Origin: Eikenella exigua
GTDB taxonomy: Bacteria; Pseudomonadota; Gammaproteobacteria; Burkholderiales; Neisseriaceae
Direction: 5' to 3'
Assembly: GCF_008805035.1 (NCBI RefSeq)
Contig: NZ_CP038018.1
Span: 496,001-560,000 of the forward strand
DNA length: 64,000 bases
A model generated the notes under the pieces. The model was not told the DNA's origin, searched no databases, and saw only the letters and a list, made by a program, of their open reading frames with translations. Shown here piece by piece: positions 21,918-30,965 of this stretch; position 1 is the stretch's first letter; the number at the start of each line of letters is the position of its first letter. The position numbers were made by a program, and so were the translations under genes.

Positions 21918-23303
21918 ATGAACCCCGCCCATATTCCGCAAGCCCTGCGCGCCTTTCTCAGCGAACGTGAAATCATTGCCGATCCCGCCCCGCTGCTCGC
22001 CGACCGGCGCGGCCGCTACATTGGCCGGGCGGCAGCCGCTGTGATGCCCGACAGCGTGGAAAATGTGCAGAAGCTGGTGCGCTGGTGTACCGAACACCGC
22101 GTGCCGATTACCCCGCAGGGCGGCAACACCGGCCTATGTGGCGCGGCTGTGCCAAACGGCGGCATTTTGCTCAACCTTTCGCGGCTCAACCGCATCCGCA
22201 GCCTCAGCCTGGCCGACAACGCCATCACCGTGGAAGCCGGCGCGATTCTGCAAAACGTGCAGGAAGCCGCTGCCCAAGCCGGGCGGCTGTTTCCGCTCAG
22301 CCTCGCCAGCGAAGGCTCCTGCCAAATCGGCGGCAACATCGCCTGCAACGCCGGCGGGCTGAACGTGGTGCGCTACGGCACCACGCGCGATTTGGTGCTT
22401 GGGCTGGAAGTGGTGCTGCCCGACGGCAGCCTGCTCTCCCACCTCGCCCCGCTGCACAAAAACACCACCGGCTATGATATCCGCCAGCTCTTTATCGGCA
22501 GCGAAGGCACGCTCGGCATCATCACCGCCGCCACGCTCAAGCTCTTCTCCCCGCCGCAAACTACCGCCACCGCCTGGGTTGGCCTAAACAGCATTGAAGA
22601 CGCCGTCCGCTTGCTCACCCGCATCCAAGGCCGTTTCGCCGAGCGGCTGTGCAGCTTCGAGCTGGTGAGCCGCCCCGCGCTTGCCCTCTCCGCCGCCTAT
22701 AGCCGCCTCAGCCCGCCGATTGATGCCAAGTGGCACATCTTGCTCGAATTGAACGATAGCCTGCCACGTCCCGAATTGGCCGACGATTTGGCCGGATTCT
22801 TGTTTGAACACGGCTGGGAAAACGCCGTGCTGGCGCAGTCAGAGAGCGAGCGAGCCGAATTGTGGCGGCTGCGCGAAGACATCTCCGCTGCGCAAAAAGC
22901 GCTCGGTGCCAGCATCAAACACGACATCGCCGTGCCCATTGCCCGCGTGGCCGAACTGGTGGCCAACGCCTCCGCCGCGCTCAAGCAGGCCTATGATGGC
23001 ATCGAAATCATCGTATTCGGCCACCTCGGCGACGGCAGCCTGCATTTCAATACCTTCCTGCCGCATATCCGCAGCAACCAAGCCTACGAGTACGAAGACG
23101 GCATCAACCGCATCGTCTACCAACACACCCTTGCCTGCCAGGGCACGATTGCTGCCGAACACGGCATCGGCCAAGTGAAAAACCACTGGCTGCCCAGCGT
23201 GCGCAGCCCCGTGGAAATCGAGCTGATGCGCGCCATTAAGAAACAGCTCGACCCGCATAACCTGTTCAACCCCGGCAAACTGTTCCCGCCGCAGGCTACC
23301 TGA
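21918..23303 (+). CDS. FAD-binding oxidoreductase (GlcD / D-2-hydroxyacid dehydrogenase type)
   Basis: A 461-residue flavoprotein of the VAO/PCMH superfamily. The FAD-binding domain (about 40-215) includes ITPQGGNTGLCGAAVPNGG and GSCQIGGNIACNAGG. The C-terminal FAD-oxidase domain includes FGHLGDGSLHFN and the closing GTIAAEHGIGQVK, with a final NPGKLFP. The family covers D-lactate, glycolate and D-2-hydroxyglutarate dehydrogenases; the sequence is closest in feel to the D-2-hydroxyglutarate branch, but the substrate is not settled. The only Shine-Dalgarno-like sequence before the ATG is AGGTAG inside a DUS. Confidence 0.88.
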   Translation: MNPAHIPQALRAFLSEREIIADPAPLLADRRGRYIGRAAAAVMPDSVENVQKLVRWCTEHRVPITPQGGNTGLCGAAVPNGGILLNLSRLNRIRSLSLADNAITVEAGAILQNVQEAAAQAGRLFPLSLASEGSCQIGGNIACNAGGLNVVRYGTTRDLVLGLEVVLPDGSLLSHLAPLHKNTTGYDIRQLFIGSEGTLGIITAATLKLFSPPQTTATAWVGLNSIEDAVRLLTRIQGRFAERLCSFELVSRPALALSAAYSRLSPPIDAKWHILLELNDSLPRPELADDLAGFLFEHGWENAVLAQSESERAELWRLREDISAAQKALGASIKHDIAVPIARVAELVANASAALKQAYDGIEIIVFGHLGDGSLHFNTFLPHIRSNQAYEYEDGINRIVYQHTLACQGTIAAEHGIGQVKNHWLPSVRSPVEIELMRAIKKQLDPHNLFNPGKLFPPQAT

Positions 23304-23397
23304 AAACTGCAGCACGCCATATCGTTTATAAACAATCTGGTAGCCAGCCAAAAGGCTACCTGAAAGCCGCTAACTAACAACACAAGGAAACCCAATC

Positions 23398-23673
23398 ATG
23401 AACCAAGCCTTCAAAATCCGCTGCCCGCTGCCGCACTGCACCGGCTGGGTAACCCAGCTCGCCCCCGAAGACGGCTCGCTGTTTATGTGTGACGACTGCG
23501 GCCAGGTGTGGGAAACCAAAGCCGAGCTCGATGCCGCCATTGCTGCCATCATCGAGCGCTTCCCCTACCGCGCCACCGTGTACCGCCAAACCGCCGAAGG
23601 CTTCGTCACTGTGCCTGAAGCCGAAGAGCCGGCAGATTACGAAAAGCAGGTGAACCAAGAGCCGTGGGCTTGA
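23398..23673 (+). CDS. small zinc-ribbon-like protein of unknown function
   Basis: A 91-residue soluble protein with four cysteines spaced as Cys9-X4-Cys14 and Cys31-X2-Cys34, suggesting a zinc ribbon. An amphipathic helix follows (KAELDAAIAAIIERF) and the tail is acidic. A clear ribosome site (CAAGGAAA) precedes the ATG. Downstream of the FAD gene on the same strand with about 95 bp and two DUS copies between, so transcription may or may not be shared. I do not recognise a named family. Confidence 0.65.
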   Translation: MNQAFKIRCPLPHCTGWVTQLAPEDGSLFMCDDCGQVWETKAELDAAIAAIIERFPYRATVYRQTAEGFVTVPEAEEPADYEKQVNQEPWA

Positions 23674-23706
23674 TTTCCCGTTCTTTTGCTTGCTGATTGG
23701 ATATAG

Positions 23707-23738
23707 AAAAGGCTACCTGAAACTTTCAGGTAGCCTTT
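23707..23738. terminator. bidirectional DUS-pair terminator
   Basis: AAAAGGCTACCTGAAA and its inverted partner, with T-run on the plus strand and A-run on the other side, between convergent genes. Confidence 0.75.
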
Positions 23739-23760
23739 CTTGTTTTTACAGTTCAGCCTG

Positions 23761-24489
<729 letters not shown>

Positions 24490-24551
24490 TTTCTATTTCC
24501 GGAACGGCTGGGTTGTCGGTTGGAACAATCGGCGCGGGGCGGGATTGTGTT

Positions 24552-25331
24552 TTAGCTGGCCTTTTGGGCTAACAGGTTGGCCAAGGCTACATATTTTTCG
24601 GGTGCGATATGTTCGGCGCGCTCTTGCGGGCTGATGCCGGCAGCCTGCAAATCGCCATCATCGGCAATACCTTTGAGGTTGTTGCGGATGGTTTTGCGGC
24701 GCTGGTGGAAGGCTTGTTTCACCAGGGCGGCAAATTGTTCGAAATCCTGCGCCTGCCCGATACGGTGTTTGGCCGGAATCAGCCGCACCACGGCGGAATC
24801 GACTTTGGGCGCGGGGGAAAAGGCTTCGGGCGGCACGTCGAGCAGTTTTTCCATTTCAAAGAAGTATTGCAGCATCACGCTCAAACGGCCGAAATCGTTG
24901 CTGCCGGGCCCGGCCACCATGCGTTCCACCACTTCTTTTTGCAGCATAAAGTGCATGTCTTCCACTTCGTCGGCATAGCGGCTGAGGTGGAACAGCAGCG
25001 GGGTGGAGATGTTGTAGGGCAGGTTGCCGACGATTTTTTTGCGCCCGGGCACGCTGGCGAAATCGAACTGCAATACGTCGCCTTCGTGGATAACGAGCTT
25101 GCCGGCATAGGGCCTGGTTTTCAGGTAGCCGATGATGTCGCGGTCGATTTCGCACACGTGCAAGCAATCGAGCTTGGCGGCCAAGGGTTCGGTAATCGCG
25201 CCGAGGCCGGGGCCGATTTCCACTACGGTATCGGCGGGCTGCGGCCGCACGGCCTGGACGATGTCGGCAATGATGCGGGAATCTTGCAGAAAGTTCTGCC
25301 CGAATCGTTTGCGGGCGGTGTGTTGGGTCAT
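24552..25331 (-). CDS. rsmA: 16S rRNA (adenine(1518)-N6/adenine(1519)-N6) dimethyltransferase
   Basis: RsmA (KsgA) dimethylates two adjacent adenines in the 3' terminal helix of 16S rRNA late in small-subunit assembly. The 259-residue length is normal. The N-terminus RKRFGQNFLQD, SAM motif VVEIGPGLGAITEPL and catalytic NLPYNIS are intact, and the C-terminal helical domain contains the RRKTIRNNL block. It lies between tsaD and the glnQ-like gene on the minus strand. A DUS variant (TTTCAGGTAGCCG) is inside the coding region near 25119. Confidence 0.96.
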   Translation of the reverse strand: MTQHTARKRFGQNFLQDSRIIADIVQAVRPQPADTVVEIGPGLGAITEPLAAKLDCLHVCEIDRDIIGYLKTRPYAGKLVIHEGDVLQFDFASVPGRKKIVGNLPYNISTPLLFHLSRYADEVEDMHFMLQKEVVERMVAGPGSNDFGRLSVMLQYFFEMEKLLDVPPEAFSPAPKVDSAVVRLIPAKHRIGQAQDFEQFAALVKQAFHQRRKTIRNNLKGIADDGDLQAAGISPQERAEHIAPEKYVALANLLAQKAS

Positions 25332-25458
25332 AGCGGTGGGCTGGGCGGCAGTTGGCGGGAAAGGTGCGGATTGTATCAGATTCGGCGGTGTGCTTGGGTG
25401 GCTTGCCGGTGTGCTGTCGCTAGAAATGAAGGCTACCTGAAAATAGGTATGCGGTGTT

Positions 25459-26505
25459 TTATCGCACGATTTCCGCCAGCGGCCAGCGTGGTCGCATATT
25501 GAAGCCAGCGGCGGGCTGCGCTTGTTGCAGGTGCATGGCGCCGACGAAGGCGATCATGGCGCCGTTGTCGGTGCATAAAGGCAGCGGTGGGAAATAGGTG
25601 CGTACGGCTTCGGGCTTGGCTTTGGGGTTGGGGCGTACTTGCAGCGCGGCGAGTTCGGTGCGCAGTTTCCAGTTGGCACCCACGCCGCCGGCCACCACGA
25701 GGGTGCGGTAGCCGGTGTGCAGCAGGGCTTGGCGTGATTTGGCCAGCAGCACATCTACCACGGCATCTTGGAAGGCACGGCAGATATCGTTGCGGATGGA
25801 GTCTGGCAGGCTGCCGCCGTGTTCGGCGCGCACGTTTTGCACGGCGGTGAGCACGGCGGTTTTGAGGCCGGAGAAACTCATCTGCAAATCGCGCGAATGC
25901 AGCATGGGGCGGGGAAAGGTGAAAGCATCGGGGCGGCCGAGCTTGGCCAATTCGGAAAGTTTTGCGCCGCCGGGGTAGGGTAGGCCGAGCAGTTTGGCGG
26001 TTTTATCGAAGGCTTCGCCGGCGGCGTCGTCCACGCTTTCGCCGAGCAGTTCGTAGTTCCCGATGCCGCGCACGGCCATGAATTGGGTGTGGCCGCCGGA
26101 TACGAGCAGGGCAACGAAGGGAAAGTCGGGCTTCTCTTCGGCTAACAGCGGGGAGAGCAGGTGGCCTTCGAGGTGATGTACGGGGATCACGGGTTTGCCC
26201 AACGAAAAGGCGAGCGCGTTGGCATAGGCGCAGCCGGCCAGAAGTGCGCCGCCAAGGCCGGGGCCTTGAGTATAGGCGACGGCATCGATGTCGGCGTAGT
26301 TTTTGCCAGCTTCGTGCAGGCAGGCTTGGGTGAGCGGCACGAGACGGCGGATGTGGTCGCGGCTGGCCAGCTCGGGCACCACGCCGCCGTATTCGGCATG
26401 CATGGTCATTTGGGTGTGCAGCTGGTTGCCGATGAGGCCGTGTTCGGTGCTGTAGAGCGCCACGCCGGTTTCGTCACAGGAGGATTCGATGCCGAGAACA
26501 AGCAT
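25459..26505 (-). CDS. tsaD: tRNA N6-adenosine threonylcarbamoyltransferase TsaD
   Basis: Transfers the threonylcarbamoyl group to A37 of ANN-decoding tRNAs, together with TsaB and TsaE. The 348-residue product has the ASKHA-fold start MLVLGIESSCDETGVALY, the metal-binding HHLEGH motif (about 111-116), the block LLVSGGHTQ, and the C-terminal LVVAGGVGANWKLR. It is the first gene of a minus-strand run ending in rsmA and glnQ. Its upstream side holds a DUS and a Correia-like element. Confidence 0.96.
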   Translation of the reverse strand: MLVLGIESSCDETGVALYSTEHGLIGNQLHTQMTMHAEYGGVVPELASRDHIRRLVPLTQACLHEAGKNYADIDAVAYTQGPGLGGALLAGCAYANALAFSLGKPVIPVHHLEGHLLSPLLAEEKPDFPFVALLVSGGHTQFMAVRGIGNYELLGESVDDAAGEAFDKTAKLLGLPYPGGAKLSELAKLGRPDAFTFPRPMLHSRDLQMSFSGLKTAVLTAVQNVRAEHGGSLPDSIRNDICRAFQDAVVDVLLAKSRQALLHTGYRTLVVAGGVGANWKLRTELAALQVRPNPKAKPEAVRTYFPPLPLCTDNGAMIAFVGAMHLQQAQPAAGFNMRPRWPLAEIVR

Positions 26506-26541
26506 GATGAAAGGCTACCTGAAAAATCAAAGGCTGTATTT

Positions 26542-26655
26542 TATAGCAAATCAACTTGGCTTTTGCTACAGCGTTATTTCGCTTTACCATACTGTTTGTA
26601 CTGTCTCTGTCTGCAACTTGTTGCCTGATATCCAAAGCTAAATCGGTTTGCTATG
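26542..26655. repeat. Correia-like miniature element 3 (terminal type C)
   Basis: Begins TATAGCAAATCAACTTGGC and ends in an imperfect inverse (GGTTTGCTATG). The interior ACTGTTTGTACTGTCT matches the shared core. About 114 bp, diverged, upstream of tsaD. Confidence 0.75.
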
Positions 26656-27155
26656 GCGGTATACGCTCAGGCAGATAATGGATTTTATGTGAATTGGCAG
26701 ATTGACATACACTTCTGATGAAATGATGTGGAAAAATGGTAGCTAATGTAGGCAGGGATAGACCTTGTTGTTTTTTTGCACAAGTTAATTTTGGTTAATT
26801 GGGTATGGTTTGCAGACAGGGGTATGGGTATGGCAATAAAGATATTAGAGGGTTGCTTTGACTAGTATTGGCATGAAAAATATATTATTTTTACTTAGTT
26901 AAGATTAGAGCATTCTTATTATCAGAATAGCATACGTTAATTAGTATACAGCTTGTGCGGCGCGTTGGACGAGAAGAATTTTGGCAGCAGATGCTTGCGT
27001 GCGGCAAATAGAGTAGGCAGTTTAATTGCCAGCTGGCATCAAACAGCGGATAATACGCGGTAATTCTTGATTGGAATTTATCTGTGAGACGGCTAGAGGT
27101 CTGCAGATAGGGAATTTTTAAGTTATAACTTGAACTTTGTTAGAGGTAATTCAAC
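26656..27155. other. AT-rich intergenic region upstream of repeat lipoprotein
   Basis: 500 bp with no open frame I can support. It is clearly richer in A and T than its surroundings (for example around 26870-26950), has no DUS, and probably carries the promoter of the lipoprotein at 27156. An AGAGGT site (27139-27145) precedes that start. Confidence 0.6.
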
Positions 27156-27413
27156 ATGAAAAAATCTTTATTGGCCGCTGCCCTGATGTCTTTGTTCCTA
27201 GCTGCTTGTGGTGGTGAAGCCCCGGCTCCTGCTGCTTCTGCTGCTTCTGAACCTGCAATGGCTTCTGAAGCTGCTATGATGGCTTCTGAAACCGCAATGG
27301 CTTCTGAAACTGCTATGATGGCTTCTGAACCTGCAATGGCTTCTGAAGCTGCTATGATGGCTTCTGAAACCGCTATGATGGCTTCTGAAGCAGCTACCAG
27401 TGCTACCAAATAA
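27156..27413 (+). CDS. small lipoprotein with tandem Met-Ala-Ser-Glu repeats
   Basis: An 85-residue lipoprotein. The signal peptide ends in the lipobox LAAC with Cys18 as the lipidated residue. After a short Gly-Glu-Ala-Pro spacer, residues 30-80 consist of repeats of MASE followed by AAM, TAM or PAM, rich in Ala, Met, Ser and Glu with no aromatic residues. The low-complexity design recalls the neisserial H.8/Lip antigen (AAEAP repeats), though the repeat itself differs. It should be a surface or periplasm-facing membrane-anchored chain. It is followed by its own terminator and so is monocistronic. The function is unknown. Confidence 0.85.
   Translation: MKKSLLAAALMSLFLAACGGEAPAPAASAASEPAMASEAAMMASETAMASETAMMASEPAMASEAAMMASETAMMASEAATSATK
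27255..27396 (+). repeat. tandem repeats within lipoprotein gene
   Basis: Nested 12-, 15- and 39-bp repeats built on ATGGCTTCTGAA, present at least eight times. All unit lengths are multiples of three, so gain or loss would keep the frame. Confidence 0.85.
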
Positions 27414-27435
27414 TTTGGTAGTTTGATACAAAAAT

Positions 27436-27473
27436 AAAATAAAGCCTTGCATTTATTTGCTGGGCTTTATTTT
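27436..27473 (+). terminator. terminator of repeat lipoprotein gene
   Basis: AAAATAAAGCC (27436-27446) pairs perfectly with GGCTTTATTTT (27463-27473). A non-DUS terminator about 20 bp after the stop codon. Confidence 0.85.
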
Positions 27474-27479
27474 ATTATG

Positions 27480-27866
27480 GTGGGATTCTTGAGGCTGCTG
27501 GGCTTTGGTTTGTTTTTCCAAATAGGTTTCAGGAATCCCACTATTAATTGATAAGGCTACCTGAGAACGAGCAACGCTGGTTTTTGTGAAGCTAAAATTT
27601 CAGGTAGCCTCTATATTATTCCACAGCAGCGGGGTAATCAGTAAAACCTAATCTGAACAGTATATTAGGTGAGTTCTTGACGGTTAGCCTATGTTGATGT
27701 AAGCAAAGATTCCCTTGTGTCATAGAGATGGCCAAGGGCGATTTTTTATAAAACTCAAAGAATGGATGATGCGGCAGGGTAAGGCAAGCGTAGCGAGCCG
27801 CATCCTTATTTGTCTACATTTTATATTTATGTTGATAAAGTTTGTTGCTAATGGCAGGGACGGTTT
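27480..27866. other. intergenic region downstream of dapC
   Basis: No gene seen. It holds a DUS pair (27554 and 27599) separated by a copy of a short repeat ending GTGAAGCTAAAA, and an inverted pair GATGCGGC / GCCGCATC around 27766-27805 whose middle resembles the Correia core only faintly. Confidence 0.5.
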
Positions 27867-29078
27867 TCAGGTAGCCTCTTTATGCTGTGGATAACAACAC
27901 TGTCGGATTTCCACAATCTTCTCCGCCGCGGCCACGCAGTCGGCCACGGGGGCGACTAGGGCAATACGAACATAGCCGGCGCCGGGGTTGCCTTGCGCGG
28001 TGTCGCGCGCCAGAAAACGGCCGGGCAACACTTGGATGGCAGCTTCTCGCCACAGGATGCGGGCGAAGGCCAAATCGTCGCTGTCGGGCGCTTGCAGCCA
28101 AATATAGAACGAGGCGTCCGGCCGCGTTACCTCAAAACCTTGTGCCAGAATCGGCAGCACACGGGCGAATTTTTCCTGATACAGGCGTCGGTTTTCCAGC
28201 ACATGGGTTTCATCGTTCCAGGCGGCGATACTGGCCATCTGCACGGGAATGCCCATGGCGCTGCCGTGGTAGGTGCGGTAGAGCAGGAAATCTTTTAGCA
28301 GCGCGACATCGCCGGCCACAAAGCCGGAGCGCAGGCCAGGCACGTTGGAGCGTTTGGAGAGGCTGGTGAACATTACCAGGTTGTCGAAACCGCGCCCCAA
28401 TTCGGCAGCGGCTTGCAGGCAGCCGATGGGCGGTTCGCCTTCGAAATAGATTTCGGAATAGCATTCGTCGGCAGCGATGATGAAGCCGTAACGGTTTTGC
28501 AATTCAAAGAGTTCTGCCCAGTCGGCTTTCTGCATCACGCTGCCGCAGGGGTTGTGCGGCGAGCAAACGAACACCAGTTTCACGCGCTGCCACACGACTT
28601 CGGGAATGCTGCCCCAATCGGGCTTAAAGTATGGGGCGCGGCAGCTGGTAAACACGGTTTCCGCCCCGGCCAGGAGCGCGGCGCCTTCGTAAATCTGATA
28701 AAACGGATTAGGGCACACCACCACGGGCTTTTCCTGCTCGTTGCCGCCCAGCGCCGCCTGTACGAAGGAAAACAGGGCTTCTCGGCTGCCTAATACGGGC
28801 AGGATTTCGCTGTCCGGATCGAGCGTGAGGCCGTAGCGGCGTTGCAGGAAGCCGGCGCAGGCCCGGCGCAGTTCGGGCAGGCCGGCGGTTTGCGGATAGG
28901 CATCGAGGCGCGGCAGGGCGGCGGTGAGCGCATTGGTGATCACGGCGGGAGCGGGGTGTTTGGGCTCGCCGATTTGCAGCGGCACGGGTACAACGCCCTC
29001 GGGCGCGCTCACGCCTTGCATTGCTTCGCGCAGGCGGGCGAAGGGATAGGGCTGGAGTTGGGATAGGTGTGGGTTCAT
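27867..29078 (-). CDS. dapC: succinyldiaminopimelate transaminase
   Basis: A fold-type I PLP aminotransferase that makes N-succinyl-L,L-diaminopimelate in the lysine and peptidoglycan precursor pathway. The 403-residue product starts MNPHLSQLQPYPFARLREA, as in neisserial and betaproteobacterial DapC. PLP contacts include the CSPHNPCG block and the lysine in MFTSLSKRSNVPGLRSG; the C-terminal arginine region reads GYVRIALV. It is monocistronic, with a DUS just after the stop. The family assignment relies on the N-terminal signature; a related class I/II aminotransferase is the alternative. Confidence 0.88.
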   Translation of the reverse strand: MNPHLSQLQPYPFARLREAMQGVSAPEGVVPVPLQIGEPKHPAPAVITNALTAALPRLDAYPQTAGLPELRRACAGFLQRRYGLTLDPDSEILPVLGSREALFSFVQAALGGNEQEKPVVVCPNPFYQIYEGAALLAGAETVFTSCRAPYFKPDWGSIPEVVWQRVKLVFVCSPHNPCGSVMQKADWAELFELQNRYGFIIAADECYSEIYFEGEPPIGCLQAAAELGRGFDNLVMFTSLSKRSNVPGLRSGFVAGDVALLKDFLLYRTYHGSAMGIPVQMASIAAWNDETHVLENRRLYQEKFARVLPILAQGFEVTRPDASFYIWLQAPDSDDLAFARILWREAAIQVLPGRFLARDTAQGNPGAGYVRIALVAPVADCVAAAEKIVEIRQCCYPQHKEAT

Positions 29079-29434
29079 GGCGGGCTGGTGTTTTGTTGTC
29101 AGGGGAAAAGGCTATTGTAATCGGCAGGCATGGGATAGGCTACCTGAAAGCGTGAGCTTCAACGGAGTAGCGAGTTTCTGCGAAGCTAAAGTGCAGTTAA
29201 AAACGCAGTAGGCGGGCTTCAGCTATAGCAAACCAACTTAACTTTCGCTATTGCGTTGGTTCGCCTTGCCGTACTTCTGTATTGTCTGCGGCTCACCGCC
29301 TGGTATCGAAAGTCAATTCGGCTTGCTATGGCCTTTTGCTGCTTGTGAGCGCAAAGTGTAGCCTGCCGTAGAGTATACGGAAATATTTTCAGGTAGCCCT
29401 TCAAGGCTACCTGAAAACTTATCCAAGGGCGGTT
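29079..29434. other. intergenic region between dapC and small membrane protein gene
   Basis: No gene. Contents in order: a DUS (29141), a short repeat ending TTTCTGCGAAGCTAAA (29175-29190), a Correia-like element (29224-29330), and an outward-facing DUS pair (29388-29418). Confidence 0.7.
29224..29330. repeat. Correia-like miniature element 4 (terminal type C)
   Basis: 107 bp. Begins TATAGCAAACCAACTTAAC and ends with the inverse of CATAGCAAGCCGAATTGAC. Its core (GTTGGTTCGCCTTGCCGTAC, then TGTCTGCGGCTCACCGCC) is shared with the type A and B copies. Confidence 0.85.
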
Positions 29435-29629
29435 TTAGCCGAAAATACCCAAATAATACAGCAGGCTGGCAATGATGACGGCAATGCCGCCGCCGATGAT
29501 GAGCTGCCGCCAGACGGGTCGGATTTCGCTGTGTCGCAAATCGGCGGCAAGATAACGCCACACGAAGAGAAGGGAGGCCAGGGCGAAGACGATGGCCCCG
29601 ATGGTATCGCCGTCCATCTTCGGCTTCAT
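29435..29629 (-). CDS. small two-helix membrane protein
   Basis: A 64-residue protein with two predicted membrane helices (IGAIVFALASLLFVWRYL, about 10-27, and IIGGGIAVIIASLLYYLGI, about 44-62) joined by a charged loop. Its start overlaps the plsC stop by 4 bp (ATGA), so it is translationally coupled as the last gene of the rfbC-gmhB-plsC operon. No family is recognised. Confidence 0.75.
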   Translation of the reverse strand: MKPKMDGDTIGAIVFALASLLFVWRYLAADLRHSEIRPVWRQLIIGGGIAVIIASLLYYLGIFG

Positions 29630-30393
29630 GTTGTGCTGCCTTTTTGTGCACCGCTCGGTTTGGTATCGCCGTAGCAGGGGCCGAGGCCGGTGATGTGGGG
29701 CATTTGGCTTTCGATGGCTTCTTCAATGGCGGCGGTGAGCTCGGTAATGCTGCCGGAATCGTGTTTAATCGGCGGGCAAATGATGACGCTGATTTCACCG
29801 GGATGTTTGAGGAAAGAGTTTTTCGGCCAAAATTCGCCGCTGTTGAGGGCAACGGGCACGATGTCCATTTCCAGCAGCTGGGCAGTGCGGGCGGCGCCAC
29901 TCTTATAGCGGCCTCTGCTGCCGGGCGGCATGCGCGTGCCTTCGGGGAAAATGGTGATCCAATAGCCTTGCGCTTTGCGTTTGCTGCCTTGCTCGATGAT
30001 TTGGGCGGAGGCTTTGCCGGGGTTGCGACGGTCGATGCCGATGGTGCCGGCGAGCTTGAGCCCCCAGCCGAAGAAGGGGATACAGAAAAGCTCGCGCTTG
30101 GCCACGAAGACTTGTGGCGGGAAGATTTTCTGCGTGGCCAGCGTTTCCCAGCCGGATTGGTGTTTGCAGCAGATAATGGCGGGGCCTTCGGGGATATTTT
30201 CTGTGCCTTCCACGCGGTATTTGAGGCCGACGATGTTTTCCAGGAGCCACATCAGCATCAGCGCCCAGCGGGTGGCGAGGGTGTGGAGGGCACCCGGGAT
30301 GGGGGCGGTGAGCAGCATCAAGAGGAACAGGGGCGGCGTGATGATGGCCATCAGCAGCCAGTAAGCAAGGTTGCGTATCCAGAGTGAGAACAT
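29626..30393 (-). CDS. plsC: 1-acyl-sn-glycerol-3-phosphate acyltransferase
   Basis: Acylates lysophosphatidic acid to phosphatidic acid at the inner membrane. The 255-residue product starts with hydrophobic segments (about 8-55), followed by the catalytic H-X4-acid motif with His78 in KHQSGWE (Glu rather than the more usual Asp, as in neisserial NlaA). The substrate-binding FPEGTR block lies near 151, and IVPVALNSG follows. The start overlaps the gmhB stop by one base (TAATG). Confidence 0.93.
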   Translation of the reverse strand: MFSLWIRNLAYWLLMAIITPPLFLLMLLTAPIPGALHTLATRWALMLMWLLENIVGLKYRVEGTENIPEGPAIICCKHQSGWETLATQKIFPPQVFVAKRELFCIPFFGWGLKLAGTIGIDRRNPGKASAQIIEQGSKRKAQGYWITIFPEGTRMPPGSRGRYKSGAARTAQLLEMDIVPVALNSGEFWPKNSFLKHPGEISVIICPPIKHDSGSITELTAAIEEAIESQMPHITGLGPCYGDTKPSGAQKGSTT

Positions 30394-30950
30394 TAGGCCT
30401 CCTGTTCGTCGCCGGTTTGGATAGTGAGGTAGTAGGCGAAGGAAAGCAGATCGTCGAACACCTGGGTGTTTTCAGGCAGCCCGCCGGCGGCGAGGGTTTT
30501 CTTGCCTTTGCCGGTGAGTACGAGCACGGGCAGGCCGCCCACGGCGTCGATGGCCTGCAAATCGCGCAGGCTGTCGCCCACGAGGTAGACATCGCGCGCG
30601 TCGGTGTTGAAACGGTTGAGGATGTCTTCCACCATGCCGGGCTTGGGCTTGCGGCAGGAGCAGTGGTTGGCATCGGTGTGCGGGCAAAACCAGATGCCGT
30701 CGATGCTGCCGCCGGCTTCATTGGCCAGGCGGTGCATTTTTTCGTGCATTTCGTTGAGGTCTTGCATGGAAAAATAGCGGCGGCCGATGCCGGATTGGTT
30801 GGTGGCGATTACGATGGTGTAGTCGGCCTGCTTAAACAGGGCCACGGCATCCATGCTGCCGGGCAGGGGAATCCATTCGTCTTCGGATTTTACAAAGTCG
30901 TCGCGGTCTTGGTTGAGCACGCCGTCGCGGTCGAGGATGATGAGTTTCAT
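30393..30950 (-). CDS. gmhB: D-glycero-beta-D-manno-heptose-1,7-bisphosphate 7-phosphatase
   Basis: A HAD phosphatase acting in synthesis of the ADP-heptose used in the lipooligosaccharide core. The 185-residue product has motif I ILDRDGVLNQD near the start, the zinc-binding Cys/His cluster (FCPHTDANHCSCRKP, about 91-105) typical of GmhB, and the later block YLVGDSLRDLQAI. It sits between rfbC (15 bp spacer with a DUS) and plsC (1-bp overlap). A sim-like DUS variant TTTCAGGCAGCC lies inside it at 30470. Confidence 0.94.
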   Translation of the reverse strand: MKLIILDRDGVLNQDRDDFVKSEDEWIPLPGSMDAVALFKQADYTIVIATNQSGIGRRYFSMQDLNEMHEKMHRLANEAGGSIDGIWFCPHTDANHCSCRKPKPGMVEDILNRFNTDARDVYLVGDSLRDLQAIDAVGGLPVLVLTGKGKKTLAAGGLPENTQVFDDLLSFAYYLTIQTGDEQEA

Positions 30951-30965
30951 GGTTTCAGGTAGCCT

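Noticed and set aside
27156..27413. Tandem repeats considered as a CRISPR array
   Set aside because: Repeats are contiguous, in frame, and have no spacers; they encode a lipoprotein.
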